Of a stretch of DNA of 64,000 bases, positions 56,138 to 64,000 are shown one piece after another. The stretch spans positions 36,990 through 100,989 of the forward strand of contig WHUX01000193.1 in assembly GCA_015179025.1 (NCBI GenBank). The letters are read 5' to 3'. The stretch is from Terfezia claveryi. Its lineage: Eukaryota > Ascomycota > Pezizomycetes > Pezizales > Pezizaceae. Numbering within the stretch: position 1 is the first letter of the stretch; each line of letters starts with the position of its first letter. The translations under genes were made by a program, and so were the position numbers. The notes under the pieces are model-generated. The model saw nothing but the letters and a program-made list of their open reading frames with translations. It did no database searches and was not told where the DNA came from.

Positions 56138-57035
56138 CTACTTACCCCCCAGGGGTTCATGAGATACAGGAGATGTTGGAGATGTAGGAACTGTAGGACT
56201 TGTAGGACTTGTAGGGGTTACTGGAGTGGTATGAGGTGCGGGAGGTGTCGGAGGCACATTCCTAGCCCCCAAATTTCTCCTATACTTCTTGACCACTGTA
56301 CTAAGGAGTCTCAGTGCCTTTCTAGCATCTTCTCCGTTCTTTTTCGCCTCCGCCCACTCATGTTCCGCATCCCTCAGTTTCTCCACTGTTCTCTTGGAAA
56401 GCCTTCGGAAGAAATCACCCCTCTCGCATGCATGCTCTCTCGCTTCTTTCCAAAGTTCTAGCTCCCTTTCAAGAGCTCTATTTTCCCTTTTGAGACGCTT
56501 AACCTTTTTTTTCAGCTTTTCTATTTGCTTCTTCGTTCCGCGTGCAGCACGGCACGATACATGTTGCAACAAGGAACATGTAGCTAGTTGTCCATGAAGG
56601 GACTTAGCGCGGGCTTTTTGGGCTCGGGAGAATGCTTCATGAACTTCGCTTGGGAGAAGGTGGATTCGTTTACCATGGAAATTCAAAGATCTTTTTTTGC
56701 CTCCTAAAAGTGGACGAAGGTATGCTCTGAGGGCTTCGAGCGGCAGATCGACACTCTCTCCATCAGCTATCTCATCTCCCTGTTCTGGGAGGGTTTCAGG
56801 GGGTGAAGCGTTTCGTGGCGCGACTGCAAGGGGTGGGCGGGGTGGTTTCCGGGACCACTAGTCCTGGCGAGGCTTGCGTGGCATGGCTATTCGAATCTGG
56901 ATTATGCGGTACTTCACTCGTCACATCAGACTCGAGTCTGTGTAAACGCTATCCGGGTCCGTCGATGGTAAAGGAGTAGCGGGGGTTAGGCAGAGATGGG
57001 AATCAGGATGCGTAGAAGAGTGTGATGCCAGGTAA
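56138..57035 (-). pseudogene. Coiled-coil protein with Pro/Thr-Ser tail, frames broken in 5' part
   Basis: The 3' frame, open from about 56857 to 56138, encodes LEALRAYLRPLLGGKKRS and then a long basic/acidic heptad region (KKQIEKLKKKVKRLKREN... to AEHEWAEAKKNGEDARKAL), a clear coiled coil of about 90 residues. It ends in a TPTSPTSPTVPTSPTSP repeat. This frame has no ATG of its own except one at 56884 followed after eight codons by TAG (56858-56860). Upstream, Ser/Thr/Pro-rich coding-like sequence continues in two other frames: about 56938-56830 (VTSEVPHNPDSNSHATQASP) and 57035-56938 (ASHSSTHPDSHLCLTPATP), the latter after a good TGCTAAC...GGCAG acceptor. So two single-base shifts separate three pieces. 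Function unknown; self-association is likely from the coiled coil. Confidence 0.45.
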
Positions 57036-57405
57036 CTGCCGATATCGATAGATGGAGAGACGAGTTAGCAGAATGTGAATCTCTCCGCAAAAGAGAGAAA
57101 GGTAATTGAAATGATCAGGAGTTTAGGGGTTTGGACATTTTTTAAAATGTGAGTTGGCAAGACTTTGGGTCCTCTTGTCTGCGTTACAACCAGCTCTGTA
57201 GGCCAAGTACATACCGCAATAGGAAGTACATGAACGTGCTTGATGCATTGCATATTGAACGCATACATATCCCACATGCCCCGGACCTCAATACTTACGG
57301 GCCGCACATAATGCAACTTCAAAAGGGCTGAGAATGGCCTGGGGGAGAGATAATAGCCACGATAGGATGCGTTCTCTCGTCATAAACTATGCTCCATGCA
57401 GCTAA

Positions 57406-57749
57406 CTAATTGATTAATCCCAATCCACTTGGTACGTACAATGATTGATGAATAGAATAGTATGAATCCTTCCAGGATGGCCTAGACTGGCCCATGACGT
57501 GGTGGAGGGGATGAAGTTGCTGTGGATCTCTCCGAATCTCCGGCATTGGAACGACATGGGCTCCATCTCCTCCAGGGTAGTCGGACAGGCTAAGCAGGAA
57601 GGGGATTCGGCTTTTCCAATCTGGTGCAGTCATTAGTTGAAGTGCCTCGGTCGGTTCTGGTCCATACGTAGGCGGATATGGCATGGCTGGTACTGTATGT
57701 ATAGGAATCTGAGAGCTTATGGTAAAATATGGACAACATGAGATGAAAA
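57406..57749 (-). CDS. Possible terminal exon, unrecognised
   Basis: An open frame of about 114 codons with coding-like composition: ISSQIPIHTVPAMPYPPTYGP, then LMTAPDWKSRIPFLLSLSDY and HPLHHVMGQ. It can begin at a TGTAG acceptor (57750) or at an ATG at 57684. There is no competing frame. No domain recognised and no upstream exon identified. Confidence 0.3.
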
Positions 57750-58029
57750 GCTACATACTAGCCAGGTATTGGAATCAAGTAGGTACCATTTCACTTCCAC
57801 GCAACTAGACTGGGTGCAGGTTGAGGAGGTGATAATATGAAGTGCATGCCATCATCTTCATATATTCAATACAGTCGAACTTGTGACCTCTCATCTTTTT
57901 AACTCTATACTTGATGAAAGTGAATGGAAAGCTGCTGACGGGTTTTTTTGTTAGGGGCGAGATGAAGGGGCCTGTAACCACATACATAGCTCAGATCTAG
58001 TATGTATAGGAGCTCGGAAAGCAAGTTGA

Positions 58030-58544
58030 CGACTCCGAGCAACACCCAATAATTACCAGACCGAAGTCAACCATGCATTGAAACTTGTTCAGGCTTCTCT
58101 GAGTACTGCGGCTCTCCAAGAAACAGCATCCATTAGGGATTCCATTACTGCTTTAACAAACCGGATGTGGGAGCTCAATATCAAAGCAGAGGAGATCTCA
58201 ACACATGATCACGAACGCTACAAAAATATTAACCTGGGTACAAGGCTAGCTATTGGAGAGATGGGAGAAGAAGGGCACAGGCTATCATGTACATACTGTG
58301 ATTTTAATGGCAATGGCCTTGGCATAACTATGAAGCCTTTTGTCCTTCGATCGGTAGTTACACCCCAGTGCTGGTGGCTCTCATGATGTTGGCCAGTGGG
58401 GCGATTTTCGATACCTACTGTCACAGCATCGTTGGCAGCATGTCAAAGAGGGTATCTAACCAAGAAAGCTCACTGAAGTTGGGAGAAGCACCAGAGATTA
58501 ATAGCACTGAAGAAGAGTTTGCCGAGTGGAGTAAATTTGATTAA
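58030..58544 (+). pseudogene. Unrecognised gene fragment with one frameshift
   Basis: A frame open from about 58030 reads NNYQTEVNHALKLVQASL, SIRDSITALTNRMWELN and HERYKNINLGTRLAIGEM, then shifts near 58320. A second frame continues YEAFCPSIGSYTPVLVALMM (a weakly hydrophobic block), IVGSMSKRVSNQESS and FAEWSKFD to a TAA at 58544. The combined layout, a helical N-terminal segment and a short hydrophobic stretch, is reminiscent of the N-terminal domains of fungal STAND proteins, but no diagnostic motif supports that. The start codon was not found; an upstream exon is probably missing. Confidence 0.4.
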
Positions 58545-58827
58545 CAAAACCTTTGATGTCCCTGAACTATGAATTGAAGTAGAAAGAAAAATTCCCCAAA
58601 CAAATGAAAAGATATGTCTCAAAACATGACAAAACACCTCACAAGAAGTAAACCTCCCCTCAAAACATTAGGTAATACAGGATGGAGAAAAGGGAAATAT
58701 TACAGAGGTGCTTGCAAGTTCGTTTTCTGCGCATTTTTCCGTGAGTTGATCGAGAGCGTGCAGTATGCGGATCCTCCCTGCCCAGGCTACCTATCCAAAC
58801 CGACTGCGCAGACATTGAACCTGCTCA

Positions 58828-59600
58828 TCAATGCGGATGACCTGCTCCTCCATTTCCGTGACGACATTCTCTCGAGGCAAGACTCCTCAGAAGGTGATCG
58901 GGGATTGGTGGGGCGTTAATCGATTGTCGGTTGAGATACGGATCCGCTACAACTGGAGCTTGGGGGACGTTGGTCCTCGTTATGGTTATCGACGGAAGGT
59001 GACTCGGCCCAGTGTCGTGAAGATTTGGGATCGTGATCTGAGGGTATACTTCCTCATGCCCTGTTGGTGGCTGTGGGCTACGGGTATCGGGATTGTTGAC
59101 CAGCGTGCCTGGAAGAGCGTGGCCGCTGATGGTAGTGTTATATTGCCTAGCACGCATTGTCTCTGCATCCATCGGAAGGAAAAATAGGCTTGCTTGATTG
59201 GCCCTGAATGTCTCGTGGCAGAAAAATATGCGTCCTCAATGGATTGTGGGTGATTCTTTCTGTGGGTTGCGCAGACTGCACAATCGCAGTCCACATCAGG
59301 AACTGCTTCTCCACTCGCAGCAGCTTGAATGTAGGCCATCAAGGAGGGGTCAGAATCCTCTTCTGCAATAGCACGGCAGACCTCGCACTGGCAGTTGTGC
59401 TCATGGTGGGGCCCTTGTTGATTTGTAGCAGCAGAAATGTGACTCAAAGGGAACACATCACCTTCCTCTGGCTCTGGTGCTGGATGGTCTTCAGCACGGC
59501 CCTTTCCCTTTCCTGATTTGTTCTTCCGCAAGTGGTGTTTGAGTCGATGGAACATGCTGTGATGCTTTGACTTTGCCGAATTGTCTGGTGGTTGAGACAT
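58828..59600 (-). pseudogene. Cys-motif protein with duplicated CxCxxC, one frameshift
   Basis: The frame from ATG 59600 (an in-frame ATG at 59708 is an alternative) begins MSQPPDNSAKSKHH with a His/Lys-rich region. It then has two copies of a CxCxxC motif: HNCQCEVCRAIAEE and VDCDCAVCATHRKN, about 37 residues apart. This looks like a small metal-binding repeat but I do not recognise the family. Near 59205-59225, beside a TTTTT run, the frame changes; coding-like sequence continues in another frame (ETFRANQASLFF, MDAETMRARQYNTT) through a Pro/Thr-rich part to a stop at 58828. The break is a single base with no splice signals, so either decay or a homopolymer error. No signal peptide or membrane segment. 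Confidence 0.45.
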
Positions 59601-59741
59601 GCCGATGTCTGTAATTCTGGTATAAGCTGAGCTGAATGAGAGGCAGGCTTCGTCAAAGTGTTTTGTCGAAGTGAGGAACCTGTCTGGGAGGACATTCTTA
59701 ATCAGCATCGGCAGTCTTATATATACTTATCCACCTTATCA

Positions 59742-59995
59742 GCATGGTGTGGTCTGTTGTTTATTTTCATAGGATACCCCGCAGTCTATCAGGAACTTGA
59801 TATCATCACTTGCACTCCAGTTCTCTATCGGTCCCAAGTGAGTGTGTATCAGTGGTCTTATATTAGTCTGGTTGCTGTGGTCTGTTGTTTATTATCGTGG
59901 GTATTCTGGTTGGATATCATGGGATACCCACAGTCTATCCTATCAGGAACTTGATATTATCACCTGCACTCCAGTTCTCTATCAGTCCCACTCCA
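59742..59995. repeat. Tandem duplication, about 130 bp unit
   Basis: GTGGTCTGTTGTTTATT, GGATACCC.CAGTCTATC and TCAGGAACTTGATATCATCA followed by TGCACTCCAGTTCTCTATC occur in the same order in 59746-59835 and again in 59879-59987. The second copy has insertions (an extra GGGTATTCTGGTTGG and a second CTCCAGTTATCTATCAGTCC). Non-coding. Confidence 0.65.
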
Positions 59996-61543
59996 GTTAT
60001 CTATCAGTCCCGAGTGTGTATCAGCAGCCAAGTTGTTCATAGCCATGCCCAATGTAGATCAACGGAGTTGGAGACCAGGACATGCCATTTTAGTCCCGTT
60101 CTGCCATTTGGACAACTAGAGTACAATTTGGGCTTCGGAGGTCCCAACCAGACTACAATTTGGGATAGTCAGCGCTGTTAATGAAAACCTGACTAAATGA
60201 AGTTATTCGGCTTTCAACTATACCAAGTGATCAATCACTCTGCTTAGTCTGGTTGCACTACCCCTCGCCACTCTGCTGACCTTGCACACTAACTCGCTGA
60301 AATGAACTGACGCATGACAACGAACGATACGGGCAAGGCTGCGGGTCTGTGTATAGATTGCCAATCTACAGTGCTATAGGAAACGCAGGTGATGCCCGGA
60401 TTCATTGCATTACAATCACATGTGACGAAGTGCGGCCTGGACGTCTGGTATTGAAACCATTGAATGTATTCCCATACTTACCCCCTTTCTCAATACTGGT
60501 TCTCCGGAGCGACTGTACCCAGGCACCTCGCGGGCAGAGCCCCAATCCAATGGACCACCTGCTCGCAACTGCCGCCTGTTTGTCACAATTCCGGGAAATA
60601 TTTTGAATCTACGGGGTTGTTCACATTTCTACAGAAGGCGTGTGTGATATCACATAATAATCACATTATCAGTGGCTCATGATGAACCACATGACCCTGT
60701 GGTACAATGCACGAAGTGGTCCCAACTGAAGGCTCAGACCCTCGGCCTAGAGACCTTCAGCCTACCTCCTATGTTCATGGAACTTACATCGTTATCATGG
60801 GGGGTGGAACAGCGGTGATTCCCACGATATATCAAGAGAGAATGAAACGACTTTTGGGATTTAAAAGATGAGGCCATCGCAGTACGGAATCATAACCCTT
60901 CTCAGGTCCGAAGACTTGTATCTCGACGAGAATGGTAACCTATTATATATGGGACTCCAAGCATAACCTGCACAGCTCAGCCGAAGGCTAGTGCCTTTCG
61001 TAGAGGGGTGACGTTCATTATGGGACCCCAATCCTAGTGTTCCTTCAATAAAAGACGTTGGTGAGTAGCCCGTTATGATTATACAACCGCCCAATGTTAG
61101 GATAAGCTGTGGCTGACGAAGTTAATACGTATTTTGTTAAGGCCACAGCTCCAAATAGCGCTTCTAACCAGTCGTCATTTTCATCACTGGGCTGGCTTGA
61201 GAAGGGAAATGACATCTGAAACGGCTACAACAGGGATTGTTTATGATACTGATAGAATCCAATGGGGAAACGAAGGTTATGGATTATGGATTTATGGGGA
61301 GCCTTAATATCAGGTGGAAGTTTTTTCTCTTATTTACGTTATTTCAATGAATTTTTGTGGCTTTGAGATGTTATGAATTATTTTCATAACCACAATCATG
61401 ATATATATCCTGTCCACACAAAACCTACTATTAGCGCCCATATGATGATTTGGGATGATCGCCCAGAAATCTGTGTGAGGTTGGTAAAGCAATGTGAGAG
61501 TACTGTACATTACACGTGTAGCGGCTGGGATATTCAACGGTAA
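59996..61543. other. Intergenic, no gene seen
   Basis: Only short frames without motifs. The dispersed CCAACCAGACTA motif at 60144 and its inverse TAGTCTGGTTGCACTACCCC at 60245 face each other across about 100 bases. Nothing else is supported. Confidence 0.4.
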
Positions 61544-61747
61544 AGGGCGATTACTAGGGCTACAGCAAAGGTAAAATTCATACTAGTTGGATTAGATATT
61601 AGGCCACCAGAAGAGAAGAAGATAGTGAAGGAAATTGAAGATAATGGATTGGCGTGGATGTCCTTTAAGAGTGGGTGTGGTGTACCTATGGCAATGAAGA
61701 TACTAAATGAGCGGAAGAGGTTGGAAACTAAGCCACCACTTGCTTAA
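61544..61747 (+). CDS. Short coding-like fragment, unrecognised
   Basis: A 67-residue open stretch with no ATG at its start reads AKVKFILVGLDIRPPEEKKI, WMSFKSGCGVP and MKILNERKRLETKPPLA before a TAA. The composition is protein-like and the opposite strand is not. Probably a piece of a transposon-derived or decayed gene; no family assigned. Confidence 0.25.
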   Translation, partial: RAITRATAKVKFILVGLDIRPPEEKKIVKEIEDNGLAWMSFKSGCGVPMAMKILNERKRLETKPPLA

Positions 61748-62530
61748 GGTAAAATCTTGGATATCACGGTTCTTAAATCGATAACACACCTTGTATCGAA
61801 GTTCAGTATACAAGTTAAAGAGCAGCGAATTGTGAAATCTGATCCCAAAATTCTCAAGCATGCATTTACTATCGTGGGGCCCATCGACTGCAAATACATT
61901 ATTCCGCCATGAAAAATATAACTTTGGATGAGAAGGGCATTCAAATAGGAAAGTTTGCAATAGTTAAGGTTATTTGTGTATATGGCAGGGAAAGTCCACC
62001 CCTAATGAAGGATGGCAATTTGGAGTTATAGCTATTAGCAGATGTTGGTAATTCAGTACTCGTATTTGTGCTACGGAGGCGCGCCAGTGGCCCAGTTGGG
62101 TTCTCCAACCTCTGAGCCGCGCCAGCTCCTAAATACATAATTGTCCCATTGCTCCCCTCCGTCGAAAAAGAGTTCAGAATTAAGAATTTAAGAAAATATA
62201 GACCGCTCTACACCACTCCAGATCTCGTCCCAACGTTCCATGTCTCCCCCACATGTCCAGTCCTCCATTTCCAAATGGACACTACTACCTCCTACGTTGA
62301 TTGATAAAGGCAAAGCACAGCCATTATTAATGATATAAGTATTTCAGTCCGGCAGATAAAGATATAGGGTTTTTTTTTTTTTCTCACAAAAAAGATGGAC
62401 AAATCAAGTGCTTGGAGTTGAATATTTAAAGCTCTTATTTCAACTACAGACAACTAGAGATTTGTATTGATATTTACTAGTTAGTACCTAAGTTTAATAA
62501 TACATACTAATTATAATTTGGTTTTGTTTT
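61748..62530. other. Intergenic, no gene seen
   Basis: AT-rich, with a T-run at about 62371-62383. No credible frames. Confidence 0.4.
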
Positions 62531-62620
62531 GGCCTGCCCAGGAATGTACAAATAGAATTCCTCCAGGCCAGATCATGATTTGGTCTTCCAGGAATGTGAT
62601 TACCAAATGTAGTAATTTAG
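62531..62620 (+). repeat. Dispersed repeat, partner of 6285-6375
   Basis: Reads GGCCTGCCCAGGAATG, GAATTCCTCCAGGCC, AGATCATGATTTGGTC, AGGAATGTGATTACC and AAATGTAGTAATTTAGT. It matches the reverse complement of 6285-6375 throughout. The GGCCTGCCCAGGAATG start also occurs at 5341, beside the 33-bp duplication. Confidence 0.65.
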
Positions 62621-62759
62621 TGAAAGTTATATGGGCAAGAGCTAATCTTGCAAGCTTAGTAGTATACAGCCACCGTATAGTATATACTATCTAAGACATA
62701 CATATACACCTGTCTCCTTAGCATTTCCCAGCCATAGTACACCCCTAACAAATAGAATG

Positions 62760-63394
62760 GTATCTATAATGATGGCTCTAGAGATAAGGTGACCAAGAGG
62801 TACTCTAGGGCGGGGACAGGAATAAGGTGAGATACACGTAGGAGTGCTACGTATGTGACTAAGAAAACTAGGCTTATTATGGACACCTGTTATGGATGTT
62901 ACGGACAATGTCATAGGGGGCAGGATATTTAGAAGGCAGGGGCTAGGGCAAGACACATGTAGGAATACTACGTATGTGATCAGAGGAAGGCTGGGATGGA
63001 GCAAGGGCTGGGAGTAAGAGGCAGGGATAAGAGACACGCAGAAGTGGTTACCGCATGTGTCGAAAGGAGGTAGCTATACTGCAGAGTTGTTTGTATGAGA
63101 TAAGGATGTACACAAGGGAGGTGCACAAGTACTGGGAGAAGAAAGGTCCTGTATTGGGTATACAAGATGTTGGATGGGGATCCAACAAGAGGGCAGAGAA
63201 ATGAGGATATATATACATGATTCCAGGCTAAGGCCGTGGAAGAAATAAGCTTCCTAAGATTTCTATCTAGGAAGCTAAGATAACAATCACCCATCGACAA
63301 CACCCGAACAAGCCTGTTCGAGTGTTGAAACAGTATGACACCCGAAACAAGCCTGTTTGAGTGTCAAATCAAGACTAAGAATACGGTTGTGACA
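62760..63394 (-). mobile_element. LTR-like repeat, unit 1
   Basis: Aligns with 63548-64000: shared blocks include GACCAAGAGGTAC, GGAATGCTACATATATGACT-like variants, CCTGTATTGG.TATACAAGA, TTGGATGGGGATCCAA and GGAAATAAGCTTCC. It ends on the plus strand in GTGACA directly before CTATCCCCCCTTT; on the minus strand this reads AAAGGGGGGATAG then TGTCAC, i.e. a polypurine tract next to an LTR 5' end. So it is probably a 3' LTR of a minus-strand element. A third partial copy of the GTAGGAATACTACGTATGTG block at 62960 shows internal repetition. The outer (left) end is not fixed. Confidence 0.5.
63298..63365. repeat. Two tandem imperfect palindromes
   Basis: CAACACCCGAACA AGCC TGTTCGAGTGTTG (63298-63327) and GACACCCGAAACA AGCC TGTTTGAGTGTC (63337-63365) are near-perfect hairpins with the same AGCC loop, nine bases apart. 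Another hairpin with nine-base arms, AGCTTCCTA...TAGGAAGCT, is at 63248-63276. All lie inside the LTR-like unit, towards its minus-strand 5' end. Confidence 0.75.
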
Positions 63395-63547
63395 CTATCC
63401 CCCCTTTAGGCTGGAGCTCTAGCGACTAGGAGGCCTAGGCACAATAACCAGCAAAATCAATACAGGAAACAACAAAAGTAAGAACAAGAACCCAACTCCA
63501 AACTGACAAGTACAACAAAGACAAGAAAGACAAAACATCATTCGGCC

Positions 63548-64000
63548 AGACTATAACGACGGCTCTAGGGACAAGGCGACCAAGAGGTACGCTGGGGCAA
63601 GGGCAAGGCTAGAGTAACATACATGTAGGAATGCTACATATATGACTAGGGAAAGGCTAGGACAAGGGCAAGGGCGAGGGCGAGAGAGGCACATGGAAGT
63701 AGTAGGAGGCAGCAGGGCTGCAGAGACAAGGCAAGGCAAGGCAAGGACAGGAGGTTCGTAGGGGGCAACAGGGCTGCAGAGTCGAGGCGAGGCAAGGGGG
63801 TGCACAAGGGAGATACACCAACATGGAGAGAAACAAGGCCCTGTATTGGATATACAAGACATTGGATGGGGATCCAATGACAGTACGAGGGACAGGCTCT
63901 ATATATACTTAACTCGGTCAGGGCAATGGGGGAAATAAGCTTCCCTATGTCAGAAGCCAAGCAAGGTAATGATAACAATAACCCATCACCTACGATCGTA
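63548..64000 (-). mobile_element. LTR-like repeat, unit 2, cut by window end
   Basis: The second copy of the sequence at 62760-63300, with GGCTCTAGGGACAAGGCGAC, a GGCAAGGCAAGG simple repeat at about 63727-63745 and a TCTATATATACTTAA TATA-like block at 63898. Only about 150 bases (63395-63547, A-rich, non-coding) separate it from unit 1. If both are LTRs of one element, the internal region is far too short for a polymerase gene. The right end lies outside the window. Confidence 0.45.

Noticed and set aside
1..64000. CRISPR arrays, tRNA and rRNA genes
   Set aside because: No regularly spaced direct repeats with unique spacers, and no cloverleaf with an intact T-loop GTTCGAATC-type box was found by eye. 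A tRNA scan would be decisive.

Overview
The window looks like a stretch of nuclear chromosome from a filamentous ascomycete fungus. The evidence is short introns (about 55-140 nt) with GT donors, CTAAC/CTAAT-like branch sites and AG acceptors, together with fungal families: a HET-domain protein, a BCS1-type AAA ATPase with a long acidic insert, a NACHT-ankyrin gene, a Crinkler/RHS-like P-loop plus nuclease gene and an OTT_1508-like deaminase. A Pezizomycete such as a truffle or morel relative is a guess. Gene density is very low for a fungus, and transposon debris is common. I saw no tRNA, rRNA or CRISPR array.

Layout. 1-13.4 kb holds one intact HET gene (1660-3300), a relic of an integrase-type transposon with a Cys-rich tail (5.5-6.2 kb), small tandem duplications and a solo LTR (7419-7713). 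13.4-16.2 kb is a three-exon BCS1-like gene. 16.2-28 kb is mostly non-coding, with a second solo LTR of the same family (16695-16986), two small unrecognised reading frames (22.1-22.9 kb), a LINE RNase H relic (25.9-26.4 kb) and a complete non-autonomous hAT-like element with an 8-bp target duplication (26689-27319). 28.3-30.6 kb is an intact 778-codon Ser/Pro/Thr-rich gene. 31.5-33.5 kb and 40.7-41.9 kb are two copies of one dispersed repeat, rearranged relative to each other.

35.2-39.5 kb holds two broken conflict-type genes placed head to head: a Crinkler/RHS-like ATPase-nuclease gene on the minus strand and a NACHT-ankyrin gene on the plus strand. 39.7-40.7 kb is an inverted-repeat element, 42.2-42.7 kb a 24-nt minisatellite. 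43.7-45.75 kb is an OTT_1508-like deaminase gene in four exons, convergent with a broken unrecognised gene (46.06-46.83 kb) that is followed by a poly(A) tract. 49-51.9 kb holds a ZZ-like zinc-finger gene and a hypothetical gene. 56.1-59.7 kb has four short coding stretches, three with frame breaks, including a protein with a duplicated CxCxxC motif. The right end (62.7-64 kb) is LTR-like repeats.

The common theme is fungal self/non-self recognition and toxin-derived effectors (HET, NACHT-ankyrin, Crinkler/RHS-like, deaminase) in a repeat-rich accessory region. HET, BCS1, the ZZ gene and the 778-codon gene read cleanly. Many of the others carry one or more frame breaks, so pseudogenisation and assembly error in homopolymers both need to be considered.
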